Shown here piece by piece: positions 31,848-44,687 of a DNA stretch of 64,000 bases; positions within the stretch are counted from its first letter, which is position 1, and each line of letters begins with the position of its first letter. The stretch comes from Woeseiaceae bacterium. Lineage in GTDB: Bacteria; Pseudomonadota; Gammaproteobacteria; Steroidobacterales; Woeseiaceae. The stretch covers positions 91,713 to 155,712 of the forward strand of contig JANQMR010000030.1 of the NCBI GenBank assembly GCA_028279985.1, read 5' to 3'. Below the pieces are notes generated by a model. That model was not told the DNA's origin and ran no database searches. It saw only the letters and a program-made list of their open reading frames with translations. The position numbers and the translations under genes were made by a program.

Positions 31848-32924
31848 ATGCCCGCTCCTTATCCCACCGCCCATCACAAGGGCCGCGGCGCCCTGTCTCG
31901 CAGGGACGGTCGTTTCGAGACCCGTCCCGTCGAGCTCGACGACGCGGTCGCCCACGAACGCGCGATGAGCGCACCGCAAACGGTGCTGAAACCCATGCGG
32001 GCCGGCCGTATCGTCAGTCGCAATACGTCGCCGGACGTGCCGTTCGATCGTTCGATCAATCCGTATCAGGGCTGTGAGCACGGTTGCATTTACTGCTACG
32101 CAAGGCCTAGCCATAGTTACCTCGACCTGTCGCCGGGGCTCGACTTCGAAACCCGGATTTTCTACAAGCCGAATGCGGCGAAATGCCTGCTCGAGGAATG
32201 GAAAAAACCCGGTTACGTCGCAGAACCGATCACGATCGGCGCCAACACGGACCCCTACCAGCCGGCGGAAAAGCAAACGCGGATCACCAGGGAGCTCTTG
32301 AAGCTGTTCGTCGAATACCGGCACCCGGTCAGCTTGATCACCAAGGGCACGCTGATCGAGCGCGATCTCGACCTGCTGGCAGAGCTCGCCGGGCACTCGT
32401 TATGCTCGGTCGCGGTCAGCCTGCCGACGCTGGATCGCGGTTTGAAGCGCATCATGGAGCCGCGTGTGCCGGCTGCCGAAGCCCGCCTGTCCTCGATTAC
32501 CAGACTCCGGGCATCGGGCATTCCGGTCAGCGTCCTGGTCGCGCCGGTCATACCGACCGTCAACGATTCCGAGATCGAGCGTATCGTCGAGGCGGCAGCC
32601 GGCGCGGGCGCGCAGCAGGCCGCTTACGTATTCCTGCGTCTGCCGTGGGAGGTGAAGGACTTGTTCAAGGAGTGGCTGGCCGAACACTACCCGGATCGTG
32701 CCGCGCACGTCATGAGCCTGGTCCGGCAGGCCAGCGGCGGCAAGGATTACGACAACCGCTTCGGCCTGCGGCAAACCGGGCGCGGCGCCTACGCCGACAT
32801 GCTGGCGACCCGATTCCAGGCCGCGTGCCGCCGGCACGGCCTGGGCGACCGCGCCGGCCGTCAGGAGCTCGACTGCTCGCTGTTCGAAAAGCCGGGACAA
32901 AAACAGCTCGGCTTCGGATTCTAG
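31848..32924 (+). CDS. PA0069-family radical SAM protein
   Basis: 358 residues from ATG 31848; an in-frame GTG/ATG upstream would lie in the LexA region. A radical SAM Cx3Cx2C cluster motif is present in CEHGCIYCYARPSH (about 85-98), with the family-typical ITIGANTDPYQPAEK and SLITKGTLIERDLDLL. The family is annotated PA0069 or SplB-like (distantly related to spore photoproduct lyase), suggesting a DNA-damage role. As I recall, P. aeruginosa PA0069 is LexA-regulated, which agrees with the SOS box now split by the transposon. Expression may now depend on transposon read-through. Confidence 0.9.
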   Translation: MPAPYPTAHHKGRGALSRRDGRFETRPVELDDAVAHERAMSAPQTVLKPMRAGRIVSRNTSPDVPFDRSINPYQGCEHGCIYCYARPSHSYLDLSPGLDFETRIFYKPNAAKCLLEEWKKPGYVAEPITIGANTDPYQPAEKQTRITRELLKLFVEYRHPVSLITKGTLIERDLDLLAELAGHSLCSVAVSLPTLDRGLKRIMEPRVPAAEARLSSITRLRASGIPVSVLVAPVIPTVNDSEIERIVEAAAGAGAQQAAYVFLRLPWEVKDLFKEWLAEHYPDRAAHVMSLVRQASGGKDYDNRFGLRQTGRGAYADMLATRFQAACRRHGLGDRAGRQELDCSLFEKPGQKQLGFGF

Positions 32925-32970
32925 GTCCTGTCCCGTTCAATCACTTGCCTAATCGGGAAAGGACACTAGG

Positions 32971-32997
32971 GGGAGCCTCTGCACAAGTCTGGCAAGG
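32971..32997. repeat. Dispersed repeat, copy 2
   Basis: Same 27-bp sequence as 28966-28992 with one mismatch and in the same orientation, so copies 1 and 2 flank the transposon and radical SAM gene as direct repeats. Preceded by GGACACTAG. Confidence 0.85.
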
Positions 32998-33191
32998 CTC
33001 AATTCTGTGCCAAATCGCCTTCGCGAAACCCGTTGCGGCGCAACAACTACCTTGGGTAACGGTCAAACGGTATAGTGGTCGAGGCGTCGATCGGGTGGTA
33101 ACCCAGAACCGGGAAGGCTTCGGCCGGTCCGACTATGCCGGCCCGACTATGAAAGGGAACCGCCCACGCAGTGTTTTAGCCGTTCAAACAT

Positions 33192-34784
33192 ATGCTTTTG
33201 AAACCTAAGCGAATATTACAGGGTGCGCTACCGCTGTTGCTGGTTGCGGCAGCCGGCGCTGCGGCGCAGGACGCGGCCGAGCCGGCGAACGACCCGTTGG
33301 ATCCGGCGCCAGCCCCGGACGAGGTGGAAACCGGGGACGAGCCCGGTCTGCTCGATCAGGTCGTGCCGGTCGCGGACGACGAAGGAGATCATGCCGAAAA
33401 CGCCGACCTCGCGACGGTGCCGGAGGCCGCATTCGATCCGGAGGTTCCGACCGATGAAGACCGGCTGGTCCGGGAATTCGAGCGTTACAAGGAGCTGATG
33501 ACCAACGACATCCTCGACGAAGCCGACAACGTGGCAAAACGCGTCGTGGAGCTCGCCATTCGGACCAAGGGACCTCGGTCCCGCGACACCGCCAAGGCAC
33601 TGACCAATCTTGCGATCGTGCAGCACAAGAATCGCGAGTATGTCGCCGCACAGCAGAATTTTCAGCAGGCGGTGGACATACTGGAAGACTCCGAGGATCG
33701 CCTGGCGGCGGCCCTGATCAACCCGCTGAAGGGCCTGGGAGCGTCGCAGCTCGAAGCCGGCCGGCCGGATCTCGCCAATCGGACGCTGGGCCGCGCGGTT
33801 CACATCTCGCACGTCAATGAAGGTCCGCACAACGTGCAACAGATCGAACTGCTAGAGGTGCTCGCCGAATCGAACCTGAGGCTCGGCGAGGTCGAGACGG
33901 CCAAGGACATCTACGACACGATCTATTCGATCAACGCGCGCGAATATCACGGCAACGAGTTCGGCATGGTGCCGTCGTTGATGCGGCGCGCGGCGTGGCA
34001 GCACCGGGCCGGATACGTCAACGACGAGCGGGCGACCTACCGGCGCATCATTCGCATCATCGAGACCCGTGTCGGTAAGGACGATCTGTCCCTGATCGAG
34101 CCCTTGCAATTGCTGGGCAAATCCTATTTTTTCGCGGACACGAGCGGCACGCCCTCGACTGTCGGCACCGCGCCCACGACCGGCGAAGTGTATTTCAAGC
34201 GCGCATTACGGATTGCCGAGGAGCATCCCGACGCCGACTGGCAGCTCGAGGCGGGCGCAAAACTCGCCTTGGCCGACTACTACCTGTTCGGCGGTAATCT
34301 CTCGCGTGCCCGTAGCGCCTACCGGGACTCCTGGGAACTGATGTCCGCGGACGAGTCCCGGCACGGGATGCGTGACGAAGAACTCGGCCAGGTCGTCGCA
34401 CTGCGGCACAAACCGTTACCGCAGTATGCCGGCGAGGCGGTGCCGGCACTCGGGCCGAATGCCAACCGTGACCTTCTGCGAGGTTCGGTCTCTTATCGTT
34501 ATTCGGTGACCCAGCGCGGAAGAGTCTCCGGACTCAAGATCATCGAGGCCCAGCCGCCCGAGTTCGAGAGCATGCAAAACGCGATTCAGCGCGAACTGCG
34601 CAGCCGCCTGTACCGACCGCGATTCGAGGACGGCGAGCCGGTCGTGACAGCCGATATCGCCGCCACGCACATCTTCTATTTCCGCCAGGTCGACCTCGAC
34701 GCGTTGCGGGACGCCGCCGGCGAAACGGGTGAATCGGGCAATATGGAGGACTTGTCCGACACGCGCCCGGTGTCCGGGCGGTAG
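33192..34784 (+). CDS. Exported TPR protein with TonB-C-like domain
   Basis: 530 residues. Signal peptide ending in AAGAAAQ, an acidic low-complexity segment (about 28-85), then tetratricopeptide-like helices (about 95-390, for example AKALTNLAIVQHKNREYVAAQQ and YRRIIRIIETRVG). The C-terminal 90 residues (SYRYSVTQRGRVSGLKII, YRPRFEDGEPV) form a TonB C-terminal-like domain (alpha/beta, YRPxFxxGxPV). No N-terminal TonB membrane anchor or ExbB/D genes are nearby, so it may be a periplasmic scaffold rather than an energy transducer. Monocistronic. Confidence 0.75.
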   Translation: MLLKPKRILQGALPLLLVAAAGAAAQDAAEPANDPLDPAPAPDEVETGDEPGLLDQVVPVADDEGDHAENADLATVPEAAFDPEVPTDEDRLVREFERYKELMTNDILDEADNVAKRVVELAIRTKGPRSRDTAKALTNLAIVQHKNREYVAAQQNFQQAVDILEDSEDRLAAALINPLKGLGASQLEAGRPDLANRTLGRAVHISHVNEGPHNVQQIELLEVLAESNLRLGEVETAKDIYDTIYSINAREYHGNEFGMVPSLMRRAAWQHRAGYVNDERATYRRIIRIIETRVGKDDLSLIEPLQLLGKSYFFADTSGTPSTVGTAPTTGEVYFKRALRIAEEHPDADWQLEAGAKLALADYYLFGGNLSRARSAYRDSWELMSADESRHGMRDEELGQVVALRHKPLPQYAGEAVPALGPNANRDLLRGSVSYRYSVTQRGRVSGLKIIEAQPPEFESMQNAIQRELRSRLYRPRFEDGEPVVTADIAATHIFYFRQVDLDALRDAAGETGESGNMEDLSDTRPVSGR

Positions 34785-34837
34785 AACGAACGGCGCGTCC
34801 CGGCGCGCTTGTCCAATGACCGCAGAATGGCCACACA

Positions 34838-35500
34838 ATGATCGCAAAAAGCAGGAAAACCCGACTACCCGCAGCCGATGAGGCGCTGCCCGGGCGCGAC
34901 GAGCCGCTGCCGGTCGCCAAGCGACACTACGTCAACGGCCACCCGCTGCAAGGCCCGTTCGAAGACCGTTTGCAACAAGCGGTCTTTGGTCTGGGCTGCT
35001 TCTGGGGCGCCGAGCGCCGGTTCTGGCAAACCGACGGCGTCTTCAGCACTGCGGCGGGATACGCCGGCGGATTTACGCCGAACCCGACCTACGAAGAAGT
35101 CTGCAGCGGCCTCACCGGCCACACCGAAGTGGTGCTGGTCGTTTTCGATCCCGCCGCGGTGGCTTACGAGCAACTCCTGGCCGTGTTTTGGGAAAGCCAC
35201 GATCCGACCCAGGGGATGCGCCAGGGCAACGACGTCGGGACCCAGTACCGCTCGGCCGTCTACACGCTGGACGATCGTCAGCAGGCGACCGCCCTGCTGT
35301 CGCTGCAGCAATACCAGGCCGCGCTGACCCGCTCCGGTCACAGCGCCATCACCACCGAGGTGGGGCCGCTGGACAGGTTCTATTATGCCGAGGACTATCA
35401 CCAGCAGTATCTCGCAAAAAACCCCGGGGGATACTGCGGCATCGGCGGTACCGGCGTGAGCTGCCCGGTGGGGCTTGCCGTCGAAAAGCAGAGGGCCTGA
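34838..35500 (+). CDS. msrA: Peptide-methionine (S)-S-oxide reductase MsrA
   Basis: 220 residues, near the E. coli MsrA length. The catalytic motif GLGCFWGAE places Cys54; [22 protein letters not shown] and the downstream [19 protein letters not shown] complete the family signature. Near the C-terminus [13 protein letters not shown] holds the recycling cysteines. It repairs oxidised methionine in proteins using thioredoxin. Another methionine sulfoxide reductase system (MsrPQ) lies 7.4 kb downstream. Confidence 0.95.
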   Translation: MIAKSRKTRLPAADEALPGRDEPLPVAKRHYVNGHPLQGPFEDRLQQAVFGLGCFWGAERRFWQTDGVFSTAAGYAGGFTPNPTYEEVCSGLTGHTEVVLVVFDPAAVAYEQLLAVFWESHDPTQGMRQGNDVGTQYRSAVYTLDDRQQATALLSLQQYQAALTRSGHSAITTEVGPLDRFYYAEDYHQQYLAKNPGGYCGIGGTGVSCPVGLAVEKQRA

Positions 35501-35721
35501 GGCTTACCCGCAATCGGCCGGGGGAGTACCTGACCGGCGGCTACCGGATACACGGCGGCCGGGGATGTGACTGCCGGATACCTGACCGCCGGGCCGACGG
35601 CCCCAGCACCTTGCGCTGTAACGGTTTGTATCACAGTTTGTATCGGGCGATTTGTATCGGGGCTGGGCCATCGCGCGCCGCGCGGTTACTATGTACCGCC
35701 CCGCGGCGAGCAAGACCGACA

Positions 35722-36321
35722 ATGAGCAAGAAAAAAGGCGCGAAACGCCGCAAACCGACACGCAGGCAAGCCGAGGAAGCCGTCAGGACGCTGCTCTTGT
35801 GGGCGGGCGACGACCCGGGCCGCGAAGGGCTGCTGGACACTCCCGAGCGTGTCGCCAAAGCCTACGAGGACTGGTTCAGCGGCTACAAGGAAAACCCGAT
35901 TCTCTACCTCAAGCGGACGTTCGAGGAGGTCGAGGGCTACGACGAGATGATCGTGTTACGCGACATCGAATTCGAATCGCACTGCGAACATCACATGGCG
36001 CCGATCATCGGCCATGCGCACGTCGGCTATTTGCCCGCGAACAAGGTAGTCGGGATCAGCAAGCTGGCGCGGGTCGTCGAGGCATTCGCACGCCGCCTGC
36101 AAGTGCAGGAAAAAATGACCGCGCAAATCGCAAACTGTATCTGGAACGTGCTGAGCCCCAGAGGCGTCGGCGTCGTGGTCGAGGCCTCGCATCAATGCAT
36201 GACGACGCGAGGCATCCACAAAACCAACGTCTCGATGGTCACGAGTCAGATGCTGGGCTCGTTTCGCGAGGACGCCCGCACGCGCGCGGAGTTCCTGCGG
36301 ATGATCGACAACTCGCGATGA
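35722..36321 (+). CDS. folE: GTP cyclohydrolase I
   Basis: 199 residues from ATG 35722; the longer in-frame extension reaches back into msrA and has no matching features. Family motifs: [19 protein letters not shown], the zinc and active-site segment [39 protein letters not shown] and [11 protein letters not shown]. It catalyses the first step of tetrahydrofolate synthesis, converting GTP to dihydroneopterin triphosphate. The upstream spacer holds three partial TTTGTATCGGG repeats. Confidence 0.95.
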   Translation: MSKKKGAKRRKPTRRQAEEAVRTLLLWAGDDPGREGLLDTPERVAKAYEDWFSGYKENPILYLKRTFEEVEGYDEMIVLRDIEFESHCEHHMAPIIGHAHVGYLPANKVVGISKLARVVEAFARRLQVQEKMTAQIANCIWNVLSPRGVGVVVEASHQCMTTRGIHKTNVSMVTSQMLGSFREDARTRAEFLRMIDNSR

Positions 36322-36525
36322 ACGATGATGGACAATAACGATTAAGAATAACGATTAACAATGACGATCCCGCCGGAACCGGCTCCGGCGGTCCGATCGG
36401 GGTATGAAAGCGCCATCTGCTGCGGGGTCTGGGGGTCTGAAAGCTGGGGGGGTCTGAAAGAAGGGCCAGCGGCTCATGCACGTTATCGACAGGACACCCG
36501 GGCCTCTGCCACTCGCAGCCCAGGC

Positions 36526-37365
36526 TCATAGATCGACGATTTCGATGTCGCAGGCGTCGAGGCGCTGGCCCAGGAAGCGGCCGCCGACCCGGGCAAAACG
36601 CGTTGCACCGTCCGTCGCCAGCAATGTCAGACCGCCGCGCTCGTTCGACTCGTTCAGCAAACCGGCCTCCGCCAGCCGATGGGCCGCAACCGCGGCCGTC
36701 GTGCCCGCCGAATCGACGATCGCCACCCCCGCGCCGACCGCAGCAACGATAGCCTTGGCCAGCAACGGAAAGTGAGTACAACCCAGAATCACGCAGTCCG
36801 GATCGACACCCGAATCGCGAACCGGTTGCAGATATCGGGCGACGATGGATTCGGCGATCGGTCCGTCGGTCCATCCCTCCTCGGCCAGGGCAACCAGCAT
36901 CTCACAGGCGAGCTCGTGGACCCGGGCTTCGCGGTCCCGTTCGCCGATCGCTTTGAAGTAAGCGCCGAGCCTTACGGTCGCCTCCGTCGCCAGCACGAGG
37001 TGCGTGCCACCCGGCCGCGCCGACACCGCCGCAGCCGCGCCGGGTTCCACCACGCCGATCACCGGCAAGGGCGCCAGGCGTTTGCCGAGTGCGTCCAGGG
37101 CCACGGACGATGCGGTGTTGCAGGCCACGACGAGCATCTTGATACCCCGCTCCTGCAGCGCCATGGCCGCCTGGCAGGCGTAACGGCTGATCGAAGCGGG
37201 GCTCTTGGTACCGTAGGGCAGGCGCGCCGTGTCGCCCAGATACACCAGATGTTCGTGCGGTAACCTCTCGCGCAGGGCCTCGAGCACCGTGAGGCCGCCG
37301 ACCCCGGAGTCGAAGACGCCGATCGGTCGCCGGCCCGCCGCGGCGCCATTCGAGTCGCCAATCAT
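36526..37365 (-). CDS. murI: Glutamate racemase
   Basis: 279 residues. The N-terminal IGVFDSGVGGLTVL, the first catalytic Cys in VVACNTASSVA and the second in CVILGCTHFPLL are all present, with YLGDTARLPYGTKS between. Provides D-glutamate for peptidoglycan. The 3' flank (36322-36525) contains short direct repeats (AATAACGATTA, GGGGTCTGAAAG) but no gene. Confidence 0.95.
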   Translation of the reverse strand: MIGDSNGAAAGRRPIGVFDSGVGGLTVLEALRERLPHEHLVYLGDTARLPYGTKSPASISRYACQAAMALQERGIKMLVVACNTASSVALDALGKRLAPLPVIGVVEPGAAAAVSARPGGTHLVLATEATVRLGAYFKAIGERDREARVHELACEMLVALAEEGWTDGPIAESIVARYLQPVRDSGVDPDCVILGCTHFPLLAKAIVAAVGAGVAIVDSAGTTAAVAAHRLAEAGLLNESNERGGLTLLATDGATRFARVGGRFLGQRLDACDIEIVDL

Positions 37366-37451
37366 GCCGGCATTGTGCCGCTTCGGTTAGGCCAGCGCAC
37401 GTCCTGCGCAGTAGTACGGGGCAACCGGTCAGAAAACCGACTCGACCCCGG

Positions 37452-37826
37452 TCAGGATACCGACTTCACGATGAACGGCGATACCGCTTCGGTCTCGGGA
37501 GCCGGAAGCGGCACGGTGTCCTGATCGCTGCCCGAATGGCTGACGATGTCGCTGAACAACTTGACGACGGCGGCGGCACAGCCACTGGCTTCATTGAGCG
37601 ACATCTTGCGCACTGACGCGTGTATCGGGCCCTCGCCGTTCAGCGGCGACACCCGGTACATACGGGTTCTCAAATCGGCGAAGGCCTGTTTCGCCGGCGC
37701 CGGCAACTCGTCTTCGCTGATCTCGTCCAGATTGTCCTGATAGGCCCTGATAAGCCTTTGTTTGATATGGCCATCACTCGCGAGCACCGTGACGGCCGCG
37801 AAAAAGCGATCGGCGTGGTCGATCAT
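37452..37826 (-). CDS. Conserved hypothetical protein, 124 aa
   Basis: Start at ATG 37826 with GGAG five bases upstream; a GTG six bases earlier is possible. The protein is helical: MIDHADRFFAAVTVLASDG, HIKQRLIRAYQDNLDEI and a C-terminal VVKLFSDIVSHSG. No recognised motif. Similar short proteins are common beside housekeeping genes in gammaproteobacteria. It lies 86 bp behind murI on the same strand and might be co-transcribed upstream of it. Confidence 0.65.
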   Translation of the reverse strand: MIDHADRFFAAVTVLASDGHIKQRLIRAYQDNLDEISEDELPAPAKQAFADLRTRMYRVSPLNGEGPIHASVRKMSLNEASGCAAAVVKLFSDIVSHSGSDQDTVPLPAPETEAVSPFIVKSVS

Positions 37827-38202
37827 TTCCACTCCAGCGTTTCGTTATTTTTAGGCCGCCCTTCTTTGCCTCTCGGCGGCTTCTGACGCTTTCTGCGATG
37901 ACTACCAGCGGCGGTCCCTGCCGGTGGCGATTCCTCCCTGAACTTTCATAATCTTGCAGAGCTTTCTTATATCAGCTTTTGTAAACCGTGCGCAACTGTT
38001 ACGAGTCTGCGACAACGGTTTGCCGCGGTCACGCAGACGATCGATTCAATTGACAATCGATTGGAGCCCGTCCCGCTGAACCCGAGGCGCAATGCCTGTC
38101 GCCGGGTCCGGCCGCGTTCTCGCCGGATCACGAGCTACTAAACTCGGAGATCCGGTGTCCATTATCGAGTTCGCGTCCGATTCGCACCGGTTCGCGCTTG
38201 CA
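37827..38202. other. Intergenic region, no gene seen
   Basis: About 376 bp between the hypothetical gene start and the ileS stop. A weak minus-strand promoter (TTGCGC, 18 bp, TATAAG, near 37970-38000) could serve the hypothetical gene. An AT-rich ATCGATT/AATCGAT hairpin follows ileS. Nothing else was recognised. Confidence 0.5.
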
Positions 38203-41355
<3,153 letters not shown>

Positions 41356-41368
41356 GTCTGTCACTCCT

Positions 41369-41715
41369 AAAAAACAACGCCCCGGACGCCTGATCGGCGT
41401 CCGGGGCGATCGAACTTCATCGCGGTACCACCCGGCTTCACGGTCAGGGTCTGACCGCCTCACGAAAAACGGTACCGGATTCGCTCTGTGGCATCCGCCG
41501 AATTTTTTGCCGCCAGACGCAAAACGAATCCGGTACCGTTTCTCCGGTTCTTCACGCGAACCAACCGGCCAAGCCTACCGGGCGGAGCGACTGTGCCCCG
41601 CCTTTCGGTTGGCGACTCCAGGGTGATATTCGGCGGATCCGAACCCGGGGCTTGCACCGTCCCCCGGTCGCTTGGGGCCTGGATGGCCCGCCTACTCGTC
41701 CCCTTCAAGGTCTTG
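41369..41715 (-). promoter_or_regulatory. T-box riboswitch (Ile specifier) with terminator
   Basis: Minus-strand leader of ileS. Stem I features: GGGGACGAGTA (K-turn AGTA, about 41693-41703), AAGCGACCGGGG and ACGGTGCAAGCCCCGG (distal T-loops), specifier loop CGAATATCACC with codon ATC (41625-41627, isoleucine), then CTGGAGTCGCC. Antiterminator: CCGGG, the invariant bulge TGGTACC (41424-41430), GCGAT...ATCGC, CCCGG. Competing terminator: CGCCCCGGACGCC / GGCGTCCGGGGCG followed by TTGTTTTTT, ending at 41369 just before AGGAG. Uncharged tRNA-Ile would stabilise the antiterminator and switch ileS on. Confidence 0.93.
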
Positions 41716-41808
41716 ACGGGAACATTACTGGCAGGCACGCCGTCAGATCAAGACCCGTTTCCCGTTTTCACGAGAAATCGGTGTCCGAAGCGGCTTTCAG
41801 CCTGTCGC

Positions 41809-42531
41809 TTAATGCAAGGCGGGTGATTCTACTTCGTCGTTGCCTTCTCCGAACATCGCGCGATCGAAAGCGTTGATCAGACTGTCGATGTCCTGGGCGC
41901 CGACGACCAGCAGCCGCCGGTTCAGCAGAAAACCGGGGACTCCGCCGATGCCGCTGTCACGTACCTGCTTCTCGCGATGCAAGACCGCCTCGCGAATGCC
42001 GCGGTCCTCGATGACCTGAATTACGGACTCCTCGCTCAAACCGTAAGGCCGCGCAATGTCGATCAACACCTCGCGGTCGCCGATGTCCCGGCCGTGCTCG
42101 AAGAACGCCGACATCAGGCTGTCCGCCAACGCGGCCTGGTCCATGCCCCGCGAATCCGCCAGGTGCATGAGCTGGTGTGCCGCCAGCGTATTCGGCACGC
42201 GTTCGATACGATCGAAGTCGAACGCGATCCCGTGCGTGCTGCCCTCGGCTTTCAGGTGATCCAGGGTCGGTTGCACGGCGCGCGGCGTACCGAAACGCTC
42301 CGTCAGATAGTCCGTCAGGGTCATGCCGTTGTCCGGCATTTGCGGGTTGAGCTGATACGGATACCAACTCGTCTCGACGGGTCCGTGGACGGCCCGCATC
42401 GCCGCGTCCAGGCGGCGCTTGCCGATGAAGCAGAACGGGCATACGAGGTCGGCGATGACTTCGACGCGCAAGGCACCGATACCGGCAGGCCTCGTGCTCG
42501 CGCTGGCGATACTGGAATAGGTGTCGCTCAT
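41809..42531 (-). CDS. DsbA-family oxidoreductase (FrnE-like)
   Basis: 240 residues from ATG 42531 with GGAGG eight bases upstream. Thioredoxin fold with active-site VCPFCFIGK (CPFC) near residue 29, WYPYQLNPQMPDNGM, and the cis-Pro region GGVPGFLLNRRLLVVGAQ. FrnE-like members of the DsbA family act in cytoplasmic disulfide chemistry or as isomerases; no signal peptide is seen. It lies upstream of the T-box leader on the same strand and ends with TAA. Confidence 0.88.
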   Translation of the reverse strand: MSDTYSSIASASTRPAGIGALRVEVIADLVCPFCFIGKRRLDAAMRAVHGPVETSWYPYQLNPQMPDNGMTLTDYLTERFGTPRAVQPTLDHLKAEGSTHGIAFDFDRIERVPNTLAAHQLMHLADSRGMDQAALADSLMSAFFEHGRDIGDREVLIDIARPYGLSEESVIQVIEDRGIREAVLHREKQVRDSGIGGVPGFLLNRRLLVVGAQDIDSLINAFDRAMFGEGNDEVESPALH

Positions 42532-42922
42532 GTCCGAATCCTCCATGTAGACCACGAGATGAGGTTGTACGGCGCAATATCAAGCTACGCCAAGGAGCAT
42601 GAATCGCGACTGAAGTACCCTTCAGTGCATTGGACCTCCGAGCGCCGTGAAGTTTGGTCGGATTTGTGGCCGTTTACCGGAATTTTCTCGAATATCGAGT
42701 CAGATCAACGATTTTTGGCCGTGTTGGGATATAGATTCGGCGCATTCGTGCTCAATCGGTGCAAAGCCGGCACATTTTGGTAACAAATTGTTGCAGTGGA
42801 CGCGCCGGCCTGTCCGATCTGCAATACGGTCTGCACGGTCTGCAACAATTGCCGTACTACTCCGGTCTGAGTAGGTATCGCAAGACTTCGGGCGCAATTT
42901 TTAGGCGCAACGGGAGCGCATC
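42532..42922. other. Divergent intergenic region
   Basis: About 390 bp between the DsbA-family gene and msrP. A 74-codon plus-strand frame (42559-42783, starting MRLYGAISSYAKE) has no ribosome site or recognisable family and is not called. Locally AT-rich; degenerate TCTGCA repeats occur at 42815-42850. It probably carries both divergent promoters. Confidence 0.4.
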
Positions 42923-43882
42923 GTGCTGATTCTGAAACCCGCGGATATTCGGCCTTCGGAGATTACGAGCGAAGCCAACTACCTGAACCGGCGCCAGTTC
43001 ATCAAAGCCGGCGCGATGGCCGGCGGAGCCGCGCTGTCGGCGCCGGCGTCGAGCGCCATCGTACCGGCAGAACGCGGCGCGAAGCTCGACGGTATCGGCG
43101 CCAGCCGTTTCAGCACGGACGAGCCCGCGAACAGCTTCGAAGACATCACGACATACAACAATTATTACGAGTTCGGAACCGGCAAAGGCGATCCGGCGAA
43201 AAACGCGCAAGGGTTCCGGACGCGGCCCTGGACGATCGCGGTGGACGGGCATGCCGAGAAAACCGGGCCGATCGACTTCGACGACTTCGTCAAACCCTTC
43301 GACCTCGAGGAGCGTATCTACCGGATGCGCTGTGTCGAGGCCTGGTCGATGGTCATCCCCTGGGTCGGTATCTCGCTGGCCGATGTCGTCAAACACTTCC
43401 GGCCGACGTCGAAGGCGAAATACGTCGCCTTCGAGACCCTGCTCGATCCGGTGCAGATGCCCGGCCAGCGCCGGCGCGTGCTCGACTGGCCGTATCGCGA
43501 AGGCCTGACGATCGCCGAGGCGACACACCCGCTGTCGATACTGGCGGTGGGACTCTACGGCGAGGTACTACCGAACCAGAACGGCGCACCGGTCCGGCTC
43601 GTCGTACCCTGGAAATACGGTTTCAAGGGCATCAAGGGTATCGTGCGAATGAGCTTCGTCGAAAGCATGCCAAGGACGAGCTGGAACATGGCGGCGCCTC
43701 ACGAGTACGGCTTCTACGCGAACGTCAATCCCGAAGTGGATCACCCGCGCTGGAGCCAGGCCCGCGAGCGCCGCATCGGCGCCGGCGTCTTCTCGAGCAA
43801 ACAGCCGACACGGATGTTCAACGGCTACGCCGAACAGGTGGCGCACCTGTACACCGGCCTCGACCTCCGCAAGCACTACTAG
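42923..43882 (+). CDS. msrP: Methionine sulfoxide reductase catalytic subunit MsrP
   Basis: 319 residues from a GTG preceded by CGGGAGCG. Twin-arginine signal [16 protein letters not shown] (about 22-37). Molybdopterin-binding fold with [14 protein letters not shown], the Cys137 that ligates Mo, and [16 protein letters not shown]. Exported folded with its cofactor; repairs oxidised methionines of periplasmic proteins using electrons from MsrQ, encoded 22 bp downstream. Confidence 0.95.
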   Translation: MLILKPADIRPSEITSEANYLNRRQFIKAGAMAGGAALSAPASSAIVPAERGAKLDGIGASRFSTDEPANSFEDITTYNNYYEFGTGKGDPAKNAQGFRTRPWTIAVDGHAEKTGPIDFDDFVKPFDLEERIYRMRCVEAWSMVIPWVGISLADVVKHFRPTSKAKYVAFETLLDPVQMPGQRRRVLDWPYREGLTIAEATHPLSILAVGLYGEVLPNQNGAPVRLVVPWKYGFKGIKGIVRMSFVESMPRTSWNMAAPHEYGFYANVNPEVDHPRWSQARERRIGAGVFSSKQPTRMFNGYAEQVAHLYTGLDLRKHY

Positions 43883-43904
43883 TTGCTACGCGCCGGTCTC
43901 GTGA

Positions 43905-44519
43905 ATGAACACGCTCGAGCAAATCCGGCTCGTCTGGAAACCGCTGGCGTTCATGCTCTGCCTGATGCCGGCAGCGCTCGTGGTCACGGACGCCATGCAG
44001 ACCGCCGGCGGGCTGGGCGCCAACCCGATCGAGGAAGTCCTCGATCGATTCGGCAACTGGGGACTGCGTTTCACGATGATCGCCCTGGCCGTGACACCGC
44101 TGCGGCAACTCACCGGCTGGAACTGGCTGGCAAGATTTCGCCGGATGCTGGGCTTGTTCGCGTTTTTTTACGTGCTGATGCATTTCCTGACCTGGCTGGT
44201 GCTCGACCAGGGCCTGCTGTGGCCCGCAATCGTCGAGGACATCGGCGAACGCCCCTTCATCACGATCGGCTTTATCGCCCTCCTCCTTTTGACCGCAATG
44301 GCCGTCACCTCGACGAACGGCATGCGCCGGCGCCTCGGCCGGCGCTGGCAGCAATTGCATTACAGCGCTTACGCCGTCGGCGCGCTGGGCGTCTGGCACT
44401 ACTGGTGGCAGGTCAAGGCCGACATCCGGGAACCGCTGATCTACGCCGCGATCCTCGCCGTGCTGCTCGGGTACCGCGTCTGGCAGCGGCGGCAACGCTT
44501 CGGTTTCAGCGAAGCTTGA
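43905..44519 (+). CDS. msrQ: MsrQ haem b membrane subunit
   Basis: 204 residues, about six membrane helices. YedZ/ferric-reductase-like features: LGLFAFFYVLMHFLTWLVLD with a haem His, QQLHYSAYAVGALGVWHYWW with further His ligands. It transfers electrons from the quinone pool or flavin to MsrP. Followed by two copies of GCGCTAGGGTATT. Confidence 0.93.
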   Translation: MNTLEQIRLVWKPLAFMLCLMPAALVVTDAMQTAGGLGANPIEEVLDRFGNWGLRFTMIALAVTPLRQLTGWNWLARFRRMLGLFAFFYVLMHFLTWLVLDQGLLWPAIVEDIGERPFITIGFIALLLLTAMAVTSTNGMRRRLGRRWQQLHYSAYAVGALGVWHYWWQVKADIREPLIYAAILAVLLGYRVWQRRQRFGFSEA

Positions 44520-44547
44520 ATTCGGTACTTCCTTCGCTGGACGCGGT

Positions 44548-44573
44548 GCGCTAGGGTATTGCGCTAGGGTATT
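44548..44573. repeat. Tandem repeat, 2 x 13 bp
   Basis: Two identical GCGCTAGGGTATT units directly after msrQ. Confidence 0.85.
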
Positions 44574-44687
44574 GTTTTGCCGACGGTTTGCGCTGCCCGG
44601 ACCGGGAACTTCCCATGCTTGAAAACCGTCTGATGAAAACCCACAACTGTGCCTGATTTCCCCTGATTTCCGTTCGGAGAACCGATC

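Noticed and set aside
28966..32997. Genomic island with direct-repeat attachment sites at a tRNA
   Set aside because: A third copy of the repeat exists at 57324, no integrase is present, and the tRNAs lie inside a transposon with its own target duplication.
35188..35721. N-terminal extension of folE reaching into msrA
   Set aside because: The extension is the shadow frame of msrA; FolE homology begins after 35722.
42559..42783. 74-codon gene between the DsbA-family gene and msrP
   Set aside because: No ribosome site, no recognisable family, and it lies in a divergent promoter region.
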